Below, one piece after another: positions 17,260 through 25,297 of a DNA stretch of 64,000 nucleotides. Position numbers and translations under genes: made by a program. The notes under the pieces are model-generated. The model saw only the letters and a list, made by a program, of their open reading frames with translations, searched no databases and was not told the origin of the DNA. Origin of the DNA: Sphingomonas sp. Leaf67 (GTDB lineage: Bacteria; Pseudomonadota; Alphaproteobacteria; Sphingomonadales; Sphingomonadaceae); the NCBI RefSeq assembly GCF_001421965.1, contig NZ_LMLP01000024.1:1-64000 (forward strand), given 5' to 3'. The number at the start of each line of letters is the position of its first letter. The stretch's first letter is position 1.

Positions 17260-18045
17260 GTGAGCATGGAACCGGGGCACGATATCGACATGGCCGATAT
17301 CGACGAGAACGCGGGCCAACCGCCGTTGGACGAACCCGCTGCGCCCGCCCGGAAGGGCTCGGGCCGGCGGCTGCGCGGCGCCGTCGCCCATTATCTCGGC
17401 ACCGCAATCGTGTCCGGCCGGATCGCACCGGGCGAATTGCTGACCGGCGAAGTCGCCAATGCCGAGGCGCTGGACGTATCGCGCAGCGCCTATCGCGAAG
17501 CGGTACAGGTCCTGACCGCCAAGGGGCTGGTCGAAAGTCGCCCGAAGATCGGCACGCGCGTGCTGCCCCGCCGGCGCTGGAACTTCCTCGACCCGATGGT
17601 CCTTGCCTGGGCGTTCGAGGGTGAGCCGAACATGTCGTTCATCCGCGGGTTGTTCGAACTTCGCGCGGTCGTCGAACCGGCGGTGGCGCGGCTGGCGGCG
17701 GAACGGCGCGACAAGGAGGATATCAAGGCGTTGCGCGCGGCGCTGGGCGGTATGCGGCGGCATACGCTTGCCACAGAAGCCGGGCGCGCCGCCGATCGCG
17801 ATTTCCACGACGCGCTGATCTATGCCACGCATAACGAGACATTCGTCGCGCTCAGCGCCAGCATCGGCGCGGCCGTCAACTGGACCACGCAGTTCAAACA
17901 GCGCCAGCGAGCGTTGCCCCGCGACCCGGTACCCGATCACTCCCGCGTGTTCGAGGCGGTGGTCGCCGGCGATCCCAAGGCGGCCGAAGATGCGATGACC
18001 CTGCTGGTATCGCTCGCACTGGAGGACACCCGCACCGCGATGTGA
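17260..18045 (+). CDS. GntR family transcriptional regulator (FadR/FCD subfamily)
   Basis: The product has 261 residues. After a 35-residue acidic leader comes a winged helix (LRGAVAHYLGTAIVSGRIAP, then ALDVSRSAYREAVQVL as recognition helix, then KGLVESRPKIGTRVLP). An all-helical FCD effector domain follows (LFELRAVVEPAVARLAAE through RDFHDALI), with metal-ligand-type residues D and H. FCD regulators sense sugar acids or other carboxylates and repress nearby genes. The start was set at GTG 17260 because AGGGA is six bases upstream; ATG 17266 is the alternative. It stands between the GH operon and the esterase gene, so local control is likely. Confidence 0.85.
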   Translation: MSMEPGHDIDMADIDENAGQPPLDEPAAPARKGSGRRLRGAVAHYLGTAIVSGRIAPGELLTGEVANAEALDVSRSAYREAVQVLTAKGLVESRPKIGTRVLPRRRWNFLDPMVLAWAFEGEPNMSFIRGLFELRAVVEPAVARLAAERRDKEDIKALRAALGGMRRHTLATEAGRAADRDFHDALIYATHNETFVALSASIGAAVNWTTQFKQRQRALPRDPVPDHSRVFEAVVAGDPKAAEDAMTLLVSLALEDTRTAM

Positions 18046-18120
18046 AGGCAGCCTCTGCCGCAGGGTCGCATCCGCGCATTGTCCGTACGCCGCGGTAGCG
18101 CGTCCCTGTCCACTACGGCA

Positions 18121-18134
18121 TGGTAGCGGTCACA
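18121..18134. promoter_or_regulatory. LacI/XylR-like operator motif upstream of the acetylesterase gene
   Basis: TGGTAGCGGTCACA matches 12 of 14 positions of TGGTAGCGCTAACA and lies 18 bases before the start codon at 18153. A weaker half-like copy, GGTAGCGCG, lies at 18094-18102. The shared motif with 17059-17072 suggests common control of esterase and hydrolases. Confidence 0.5.
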
Positions 18135-18152
18135 ATGATTCGGGGAGGGGTT

Positions 18153-20111
18153 ATGCGTTCGGTTCGGACTTCGGCGATCTGCGCGGTGGTCGCGTCACTG
18201 GCGTGGGGAGTATCGGCCCATGCCCAATCGACGGCACCGGCACTCGCCAACATCTTTGCCGACCATGCGGTCCTGCAACGTGACCGACCGATCGCGATCT
18301 GGGGCAGTGCCGCGCCCGGCGCATCGGTCACGGTCAGGCTGAACGATCGTAGCGTCACCGCGCAGACCGGCAGCGACGGCAAATGGCGGGCGACGTTGCC
18401 GGTGATGAAGGCCGGCGGCCCCTATGTGCTGGAGGTCAGCGGCGGGAACGCGACGGCGGCGCAGCGACTGTCCGACATCCTGATCGGCGACGTGTTCCTG
18501 TGCGGCGGACAGTCGAACATGGAATTTCAAGTCAAGCATGCGACCGGACTGGACGTGATCCCGTCGGCCAATGACGCGTCGCTGCGGTTCACGACGATCC
18601 CCGACAGCAGCAAGACCGCGCCCGCCGGCGACCTTGCCAAGCGGGTCGACTGGCGCAGCGTCACCCCGGAAACGATCGGCGACGCATCGGCTGTCTGCTA
18701 TTTCATGGCCCGCTCGCTGCGCAGGACCGAGAAGGTGCCGATGGGGTTCATCGCCTCCGAATGGGGCGGTACGCGGATCGAAAGCTGGATCAGTGCCCCG
18801 GCGCTGGCGACGCAGCCGGGCTTTACCGATGGGCTGAACGCCATCGCGACGTTCGATCGCGATCCGGCCGCGGCAACGGCGGCGGACGGTGCGCGGCGCG
18901 AAAAGGCGTGGGAAACAATCGACCCCGCCGCGAGGACCGAGCGCGCGTTTCGGGCGACCGACTATGACGATCGCCGCTGGGCCACGGTGTCGGGGCAATA
19001 TGAGCAGTTGCCCGCCGCAGATCGCGACCGGCTGGACGGCGTGGTGTGGCTTCGCACGACCGTCGACCTGACCCCGGCACAGGTTGCGGCGGCGCAGACG
19101 TTGCGGCTGGGACCGATCGGTCGGTACGACGAAACCTATCTCAACGGCCGTTTCGTCGGCGGTGGGAGCGTCGATTGGGCATGGCGTAACTATGGCGTAC
19201 CCGCCGGGTTGCTGCGTGCCGGTCGCAACGTCATCGCGATCCGCGCGGTCGGCGCGAAGAAGGACGGACGGTTCACCGACATGAGCATCCGCACGATCGG
19301 CCTGTCCGATGGCGGTGCGGTGCCGCTGTCGGGACCGTGGCGGTACCGCATCGGCACCGCGTTGAAGGACGGTTCGGTCGGCCCGGCGCCGTGGGACGTC
19401 CCGAACAGTCTCACCACGCTCTACAACGGCATGATCGCGCCGATCGCACCCTACGGCCTGAAGCTGGCGGCATGGTATCAGGGGGAGTCAAATACCGGAC
19501 AGCCGGCGGCCTATCGCGGGTTGATGTCGACGTTGATGGCCGATTGGCGGCGGGCATTCGCCTCGCCCGAACTGCCGTTCTTCGTCGTACAGCTCACCGG
19601 CTATGGCACCCCGGCGACCACTCCGCGCGAGTCCGGCTGGGCGGCGCTGCGCCAGTCGCAGGCGCAGGCGGTTGCCGCCGATGCCCATGCCGGCCTGGCC
19701 GTGACGATCGATGTCGGCGACCGGTTCGATATCCATCCGGCGCAAAAGACGGTGATCGGCGAACGGCTGGCACGACTGGCACGGGTCGTCGCCTATGGTC
19801 AGCCGGGCTTGCGCAGCGGTCCGGAAGCGGCCGAAGCAGTGCGGCAGGGGGGCGATATCGTCGTCCGCTTCCGCAACGTGACCGGTGGACTGCAACGCTA
19901 TGGCGGGGCAGGGGCGATCGGCTTCGAACAATGCGCCGGTGCGACCTGCAGCTATGTCGACGGCCGTGTGCAGGGCGATTCGGTCGTGCTGCCCGGCGCG
20001 GGTCGCCCGGAGGTGACGGCGGTGCGCTATGCGTGGGCCGATGCGCCGTTCGTCAACCTGTTCGACGGAGCCGACCTGCCGGCCGCCCCGTTCGAACTGC
20101 CGGTGCGCTGA
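18153..20111 (+). CDS. Sialate O-acetylesterase-type carbohydrate esterase
   Basis: The 652-residue secreted protein has signal peptide SAICAVVASLAWGVSAHAQ. The SGNH-hydrolase serine is S121 in LCGGQSNMEFQ, and the catalytic His is H528 in RFDIHPAQKTVIGE. Between them a beta-sandwich insert (VDWAWRNYGVPAGLLRAG) is present, as in long members of this family. Such enzymes remove O-acetyl groups from sialic acids or, in plant-polymer loci, from xylan and other hemicelluloses; the latter is favoured by the neighbouring GH43 and GH27 genes. Start 18153 follows GGGGAGGGG; the earlier ATG at 18120 overlaps the operator motif. Confidence 0.88.
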   Translation: MRSVRTSAICAVVASLAWGVSAHAQSTAPALANIFADHAVLQRDRPIAIWGSAAPGASVTVRLNDRSVTAQTGSDGKWRATLPVMKAGGPYVLEVSGGNATAAQRLSDILIGDVFLCGGQSNMEFQVKHATGLDVIPSANDASLRFTTIPDSSKTAPAGDLAKRVDWRSVTPETIGDASAVCYFMARSLRRTEKVPMGFIASEWGGTRIESWISAPALATQPGFTDGLNAIATFDRDPAAATAADGARREKAWETIDPAARTERAFRATDYDDRRWATVSGQYEQLPAADRDRLDGVVWLRTTVDLTPAQVAAAQTLRLGPIGRYDETYLNGRFVGGGSVDWAWRNYGVPAGLLRAGRNVIAIRAVGAKKDGRFTDMSIRTIGLSDGGAVPLSGPWRYRIGTALKDGSVGPAPWDVPNSLTTLYNGMIAPIAPYGLKLAAWYQGESNTGQPAAYRGLMSTLMADWRRAFASPELPFFVVQLTGYGTPATTPRESGWAALRQSQAQAVAADAHAGLAVTIDVGDRFDIHPAQKTVIGERLARLARVVAYGQPGLRSGPEAAEAVRQGGDIVVRFRNVTGGLQRYGGAGAIGFEQCAGATCSYVDGRVQGDSVVLPGAGRPEVTAVRYAWADAPFVNLFDGADLPAAPFELPVR

Positions 20112-20153
20112 TGCGGGCGGGGCGGCAGGGATTTGCGCCCGCCGCCCGCTTCG

Positions 20154-20780
20154 TCAGTCAACGACGAAGCTGGTCGTCGCGATGTGATGCAGCTTGTCGA
20201 CCGGACCGGCTGCAACGTGCAGCTTGCCGGTTTCGACCTGCGCGGCCGTTAGCAGATACCGACCCTTGCCCGCCATCGGCACCGCTACCGCGCCATTGGC
20301 GTCGGCGGTCAGTTCGACGCTTTTGCGCTCCGGCGTGATGACAGTGACCTTGGCGGCCGGGATCGGCTTGCCGTTCCGGATCAGCGCGAAGCGATTGTCG
20401 CCGGCGGTCAACGGCGCGATCTCGTACGGCATCCGGGTCTTGATGTCGGCGCGACCGGCGCGTGCGTAATAGGCTACGCCCTCCTTCGCGCCGTCTTCGC
20501 CCCATGGCGCGAACACCGAATTGTCGATCACGCGGACATCGCCTGCGGGCAGATCCGCTTCGAGAAAGCCAGCCCTGCGTTGTAGCTTGGCGTTGGTCTG
20601 TCCGACGATCTTCGGCAAGACCAGCCGCTTGAACTCCGGATCGCCACCCGGTGGCAAGGCTTCGGCAGGTTCACCAAGGTAGATGCGCGCCGGGCCGTTG
20701 CCGTCACGTTCTACCCAGACTTCGTGCGCTTCCGCCAGCGAGGGTAGCGCCAAAGCGAGGATAAGGGTCAGCACGCGCAT
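20154..20780 (-). CDS. DUF4198 domain-containing periplasmic protein
   Basis: The 208-residue protein has signal peptide MRVLTLILALALPSLAEA followed immediately by HEVWVERDG, the N-terminal His typical of DUF4198 proteins. The rest is beta-rich, with a terminal Ig/CNA-B-like module (VTVITPERKSVELTADANGA). DUF4198 genes commonly sit beside TonB receptors for metals and are suspected metal-binding periplasmic components; this is family context, not proof. Start 20780 has GGGAGA upstream. It is divergent from the TonB receptor gene, sharing a region with Fur-like palindromes. Confidence 0.82.
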   Translation of the reverse strand: MRVLTLILALALPSLAEAHEVWVERDGNGPARIYLGEPAEALPPGGDPEFKRLVLPKIVGQTNAKLQRRAGFLEADLPAGDVRVIDNSVFAPWGEDGAKEGVAYYARAGRADIKTRMPYEIAPLTAGDNRFALIRNGKPIPAAKVTVITPERKSVELTADANGAVAVPMAGKGRYLLTAAQVETGKLHVAAGPVDKLHHIATTSFVVD

Positions 20781-20835
20781 AACTTTTCTCCCGATCGCCG
20801 GCGTTTGGTGCCAGCACCCCGGCTCATAGGTGTAA

Positions 20836-20850
20836 TGCGAGTAGGTCGCA
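20836..20850. promoter_or_regulatory. Fur-like palindrome in the DUF4198/TonB receptor divergent region
   Basis: TGCGA-N5-TCGCA is a perfect inverted repeat at 20836-20850. A second partial palindrome, TTGC-N9-GCAA, lies at 20894-20910 just before the receptor start. The 15-bp spacing and TGCGA/TCGCA arms resemble iron-regulator (Fur) boxes of alphaproteobacteria, which suits the iron genes on both sides. Confidence 0.5.
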
Positions 20851-20917
20851 ATAGCGTTGCATTGTCCGTTTCTTACGGTTAGGTGGCATCGTATTGCAAA
20901 TGACTCGCAAAGGGGGA

Positions 20918-23155
20918 ATGATGGCGCATCCGGTACGCACGATGAGGCTGGTGGGGATGCTGGCGCTGGTGATGACAGCTCCCGCAATGGCCGAACCGGT
21001 CCGGACGGCGGATGAGGAAACGGACGCGCAACGTGGCGATGACATTCTGGTGGTCGGCAAAAGCTATGGGCAGGCGGTCGGCAAGACCGTCACCCCGCTG
21101 AAGGACGTGCCGAACACCGTTACCGTGATCGATCAGGTGCAGTTGCAGCAGCGCAACCTGTTCACCCTTGAGGACGCTCTCACTGTCACCAACGGCGTGA
21201 CCGTCACCGGGATCAGCAGCGAGGATCCGTCCTACCTGTCGCGCGGCTTCACCATCAACAACTACCTTGTCGACGGCGTGCCGACCTTTGCGTTCGCCTT
21301 TCCGGCGGTCGTGCCCGACCTGTTCCTGTACGACCGGGTCGAGGTGTTGCGCGGACCGGCCGGGCTATTCAGCGGGGCGGGCAATCCGGCGGGCAGCATC
21401 AATCTGGTCCGCAAACGACCGCTCGACCGTTTCGAGGTCAGCGCCATGGCGGGCTATGGCAGCTTCCGGAATTTCCGCGGCGAGGTCGACGTGTCGACAC
21501 CGCTCGACGATCGCTCCGGCCTGCGGCTGGGCGTGATGGCGCAGGATCAGGACCAGTTCTTCGACATCGCCCATCGCTATCGCTTCGCGGCGTTCGGGGT
21601 CGCCGATACCGAGATCGGCGAGGATACGACGCTGACGGTCGGCGGCAATTACGACCTGTTCAAGCCGGCGATCCAGTCGGGGCTGCCGGCCTATGCCGGC
21701 GGCGCGGACGGCAGCGACGGCCGGTTGCTCGACGTCGATCGCTCGACCTATCTCGGGGCCGACTGGAACCGGTTCCGGTCGGAAAGCTGGTCGGGTTTCG
21801 TCGAACTCGCGCATCGGGTCAGCGACCGCTGGACGCTGCGTGCCACGGGCCTGATGACCGATGTCGATCGCATCGACATCTACAGCTATATCGGCAACCA
21901 GCCGGTGACGCCGGCCAATGGCGGTACCACCAACCACATCGCCTATCGCGGCGACAGTGCGATGCAGACGCGCTCGTTCGATTTCAACGGCGTCGGCAGC
22001 TTTCCCGCGTTTGGACGCGACCAGACCCTGATCCTGGGCGCAGATTATCAGGCGAGTTCGGCGACGTCGGACTTTACCCGTTTGTCCAACTATGCGCGGA
22101 TCAACGTCTTCGACCCCGTATCGCCCGCCGAACCACCGCTGAACCCCTATGGTCCGCTGCCCGCGTTTCAGGGACCGAACGGGCCGGTGACGCAGGTATT
22201 CGGCGGATCGGAGACCGAGATCGAGCAATATGGCCTGTACGGACAGATGCGGCTGAGCCCGGTAAAGGGGCTGACGCTGGTTGGCGGCGGTCGCATGACG
22301 TGGTGGGACACGACCGTTACCACCACGCGCGTGGCGACCGGCGCGATCCCGCTGCCGACCCGCTACAGCTTCGACGAACGCTTCACCCCTTATGCCGGGG
22401 TCGTATGGGACGTCACCGACGACCTGAACCTCTATGCCAGCTATGCCGACAGCTTCACGCCGCAGGCACCACCGGTCGGCCGCAGCCTGCCCGGCGGCGG
22501 CGCAGTCCAGCCGCTGGTCGGCGATCAGTATGAGGCGGGGACGAAGCTGTCGTTGATGGACAAGCGCCTGCTGCTGTCGGCAGCGGTCTATCAGATCACG
22601 CAGCGTAACCGCCTGTTCAACGATCCCGACGAACCGACGCTGACCTATCAGATCGGCAAGGTTCGTGCGCGCGGGATCGAGGCGGAGGCGAGTGGCGAAA
22701 TCCTTCCCGGCTGGCGAGTCAACGGCGGTTATACCTTTACCCGGACCAAATATCTGGAGGATGCCAATCCGGTGCTGGAGGGGTTAAGCCTGTTGCCGGT
22801 CATCCCGGACCATATGGTCAAGCTGTTCACCAACTATGAGGCTGGCGACGGCCCGCTGGCCGGTGCCAGTGTCGGGGCAGGTGTCACATGGTTCGACAGC
22901 ACGTGGAGCGGCAATCCACCCGCCTTCAACGCCAACGGTACGCTGCGCACGGCGTCGACGATCGTGCGGCAAGGGAGCTATGCCGTCGCCGATCTTCGCG
23001 CCGGATATCGCATCAATGACAATCTGTCGTTGGCACTGAACGTCAACAACCTGTTCGACCGCACCTATTACGCCCGTATTTCGTCGACCGGGCGCGGCAA
23101 TTATTATGGCAGCCCGCGCACGGTGTTCGCCAGCCTGCGGGTGACGATGCCATGA
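20918..23155 (+). CDS. TonB-dependent siderophore receptor
   Basis: The 745-residue outer-membrane protein has a signal peptide (MLALVMTAPAMA), then the plug domain: TPLKDVPNTVTVIDQVQL, DPSYLSRGFTINNYLVDG and YDRVEVLRGPAGLFSGAG. The 22-stranded barrel ends with ALNVNNLFDRTYYARISS, RGNYYGSPRTVFASLRVTMP. These are FpvA/FoxA/FhuE-type siderophore receptor features. No extra N-terminal signalling (STN) domain is seen. The start was set at ATG 20918 after GGGGG; ATG 20921 and 20900 are alternatives. It overlaps DUF3649 by 4 bases and forms an iron operon with the next three genes. Confidence 0.93.
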   Translation: MMAHPVRTMRLVGMLALVMTAPAMAEPVRTADEETDAQRGDDILVVGKSYGQAVGKTVTPLKDVPNTVTVIDQVQLQQRNLFTLEDALTVTNGVTVTGISSEDPSYLSRGFTINNYLVDGVPTFAFAFPAVVPDLFLYDRVEVLRGPAGLFSGAGNPAGSINLVRKRPLDRFEVSAMAGYGSFRNFRGEVDVSTPLDDRSGLRLGVMAQDQDQFFDIAHRYRFAAFGVADTEIGEDTTLTVGGNYDLFKPAIQSGLPAYAGGADGSDGRLLDVDRSTYLGADWNRFRSESWSGFVELAHRVSDRWTLRATGLMTDVDRIDIYSYIGNQPVTPANGGTTNHIAYRGDSAMQTRSFDFNGVGSFPAFGRDQTLILGADYQASSATSDFTRLSNYARINVFDPVSPAEPPLNPYGPLPAFQGPNGPVTQVFGGSETEIEQYGLYGQMRLSPVKGLTLVGGGRMTWWDTTVTTTRVATGAIPLPTRYSFDERFTPYAGVVWDVTDDLNLYASYADSFTPQAPPVGRSLPGGGAVQPLVGDQYEAGTKLSLMDKRLLLSAAVYQITQRNRLFNDPDEPTLTYQIGKVRARGIEAEASGEILPGWRVNGGYTFTRTKYLEDANPVLEGLSLLPVIPDHMVKLFTNYEAGDGPLAGASVGAGVTWFDSTWSGNPPAFNANGTLRTASTIVRQGSYAVADLRAGYRINDNLSLALNVNNLFDRTYYARISSTGRGNYYGSPRTVFASLRVTMP

Positions 23156-23466
23156 CCGCGACCGGGCAGGCACGCCATGTCCTCTGGCGACGGCTGGGGG
23201 ACAATGTGTTGCGGCTGATCGCGGCGATGCCGGTCAGCTATGCCGTCGCCAGCCTGTGGGCGATGGCGCTGGCCCGGATACTGCCGGGCGATCCGGTACA
23301 GACGACGATGGCGGCGGCGCTGACCGCGCTGCTGCTGTGCGGACTGGCGGTGATGTGGGCCTATGCCGCGCGTAGCGGCTGGCGGGCGCTGTGGACGCTC
23401 GTGATGGCGGGTGGCATCGCAGGGGCGATCACCTGGGGATCGATCGCGGTGTGGGGGCGGGTATGA
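23152..23466 (+). CDS. DUF3649 domain-containing membrane protein
   Basis: The 104-residue protein has three predicted membrane helices (around VSYAVASLWAMALARIL, MAAALTALLLCGLAVMWAYA and LWTLVMAGGIAGAITWG). The size and layout match DUF3649, a family found almost only in siderophore-receptor/PepSY operons. It is coupled to both neighbours by ATGA overlaps. Its function is unknown; it is probably a partner of the PepSY membrane protein in iron release from imported chelates. Confidence 0.8.
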   Translation: MTATGQARHVLWRRLGDNVLRLIAAMPVSYAVASLWAMALARILPGDPVQTTMAAALTALLLCGLAVMWAYAARSGWRALWTLVMAGGIAGAITWGSIAVWGRV

Positions 23467-25049
23467 GCAAGGGGTTTCGCCAGTCGCAATCGACGCTGCA
23501 TACCTGGTCGGGCCTGTTGCTTGGCTGGCTATTGTTCGCAATCTTCGTGGCTGGCACCTCGGCCTATTGGCGGGAGGCGCTGAACCGCTGGGCGCGACCC
23601 GAACTGGCCCCGATCGCCAGCCGCGAACGCGTTGTGGATGGGGCCGTCGCGTTTCTGACGCGTAAAGCGCCCGATGCGCAAAGCTGGTTCATCACCGTGC
23701 CGAGCGCGCAGAGCGCGGGCGGCGATGTCTTCTGGGTACCGCAGGCCAAGCCCGGCGAGCAACGCCGCCGCGGACGCCGCGACACCCGCGCCTTCATCGG
23801 CAGCGACGGGCAGGAGGGGACCGCGCGGGATACGCGTGGCGGCGACTTCTTCTACCGGTTCCACTTCGATCTGCACTATGTGCCGGTGCTGTGGGCGCGC
23901 TGGCTGGTCGGCATCGCCGCGATGTTCATGCTGGTCGCGATCTTCACCGGCATCGTCACCCACAAGAAGATCTTTCGCGATTTCTTTACGTTGCGGCGGG
24001 GCAAAGGCCAGCGGTCGTGGCTGGATGGCCATAATGCCAGCGCGGTGCTGGCGCTGCCGTTTCACCTGATGATTACCTATACCGGGCTGGTCACGCTGAT
24101 CGCAATGCTGATGCCATGGACGATCGTCGCCAATTACGACGATCCCGCCAAGCTCTACGCCGCAGTCTTCCCCGAAGCGCCGGCGGCCGAACGAACCGAA
24201 CGTCCCGCACCGCTGATCGATCTCGGCACGGTGCTGCGCGATGCCGAGCGGCGGGTGGGCGGTGAGATCGGCTATATCACCGTCTTCAATCCCGGCGATG
24301 CCGCCGCGCGGATCACGCTGACCCGGTCGGGAACGTCGATGCTGTCGGCGCGAACGCCTGCCATCGCCTATGACGGCGTTACCGGGCGGCTGTTGTGGCA
24401 GGCACCGCCCCCGGGCGGTGCGGTCGAGACGCAGGGGGTGATGGTCGGGCTGCATGCTGGGCGGTTCGGCGACTATCCGATGCGCTGGCTGTATTTCCTG
24501 TGCGGCATCGCCGGGTCACTGATGGTCGCGAGCGGGCTGGTGCTGTGGACCGTCAAGCGGCGCGAGCGGCTACCCGATCCCGCCCGGCCGCATTTCGGGT
24601 TCCGGCTGGTCGAGCGGCTGAATGTCGGGTTCGTCGCTGGCTTCCCGATCGCGATGACGCTGTATCTTTGGGCCAACCGGTTGCTCCCGGTCGGTACGGC
24701 GGGCCGGGCCGATGCCGAGGTCAACGTCATGTTCGCCGGCTGGGCGGCGCTGTTCCTCTATGCCCTGGCACGGAAACCGGCACGCGCATGGGTCGAAATG
24801 CTGACGTTGCAGGCGGCGCTGCTGATCGCCCTCCCGCTCTACAATATGGCAGCGCTGCCGACCGGACTTCCGGCAACGATCGCGCGCGGCGACTGGGTGC
24901 TGGCCGGGGCCGACCTGACGTTCCTCGCGCTGGGCATGGGCTTCGGCTTCGCGGCGTGGCGCGTTCACCGCTTCCGTCCGACGGTGCGGCGGCGTGCCGT
25001 CCGGACCGCATCGCCGATCAACACTACAAGCTGGGCACCCGCCGAATGA
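23463..25049 (+). CDS. PepSY-associated TM domain protein (siderophore-reductase type)
   Basis: The 528-residue inner-membrane protein opens with FRQSQSTLHTWSGLLLGWLL, containing the first conserved membrane His. Further helices carry HFDLHYVP, LVAIFTGIVTHKKIFRDFF and WLDGHNASAVLALPFHL, the pattern of the PepSY_TM family that reduces or strips iron from ferri-siderophores using haem-ligating His residues. A C-terminal extension has four or more further helices. Start ATG 23463 overlaps the DUF3649 stop. The iron-reductase function is by family analogy (FoxB/FegB-like). Confidence 0.87.
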   Translation: MSKGFRQSQSTLHTWSGLLLGWLLFAIFVAGTSAYWREALNRWARPELAPIASRERVVDGAVAFLTRKAPDAQSWFITVPSAQSAGGDVFWVPQAKPGEQRRRGRRDTRAFIGSDGQEGTARDTRGGDFFYRFHFDLHYVPVLWARWLVGIAAMFMLVAIFTGIVTHKKIFRDFFTLRRGKGQRSWLDGHNASAVLALPFHLMITYTGLVTLIAMLMPWTIVANYDDPAKLYAAVFPEAPAAERTERPAPLIDLGTVLRDAERRVGGEIGYITVFNPGDAAARITLTRSGTSMLSARTPAIAYDGVTGRLLWQAPPPGGAVETQGVMVGLHAGRFGDYPMRWLYFLCGIAGSLMVASGLVLWTVKRRERLPDPARPHFGFRLVERLNVGFVAGFPIAMTLYLWANRLLPVGTAGRADAEVNVMFAGWAALFLYALARKPARAWVEMLTLQAALLIALPLYNMAALPTGLPATIARGDWVLAGADLTFLALGMGFGFAAWRVHRFRPTVRRRAVRTASPINTTSWAPAE

Positions 25050-25297
25050 TCCTGATCGCAATGTTGAGCGCACTCGCCGCTTTCGCGCTGCTGGGGCTTG
25101 CCAGCGAGCGGCATCGCAGCCGCTGGGAGGGGATCGACCGGCGCTGGCGACGGCGTGGCGGCTGGGCGCTGGTCGCCGCGACCTTCCTCGCCGCATTTGC
25201 GGCGTGGGGGCCGGTGTACGGCGCGATCGGCGGTACCGGCCTGCTGATGCTGGGGGCGGGCGCGAGTTTCCTCGCGCTCAACCTCACCCGACCGTAA
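25046..25297 (+). CDS. DUF3325 domain-containing small membrane protein
   Basis: The 83-residue product has an N-terminal helix (ILIAMLSALAAFALLGLAS), the charged loop ERHRSRWEGIDRRWRRRGG, and two more helices ending SFLALNLTRP. This matches DUF3325, which closes PepSY/DUF3649 iron operons. It starts within the PepSY stop (ATGA) and its end overlaps the convergent trmFO stop by 14 bases (25284-25297). Confidence 0.8.
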   Translation: MILIAMLSALAAFALLGLASERHRSRWEGIDRRWRRRGGWALVAATFLAAFAAWGPVYGAIGGTGLLMLGAGASFLALNLTRP

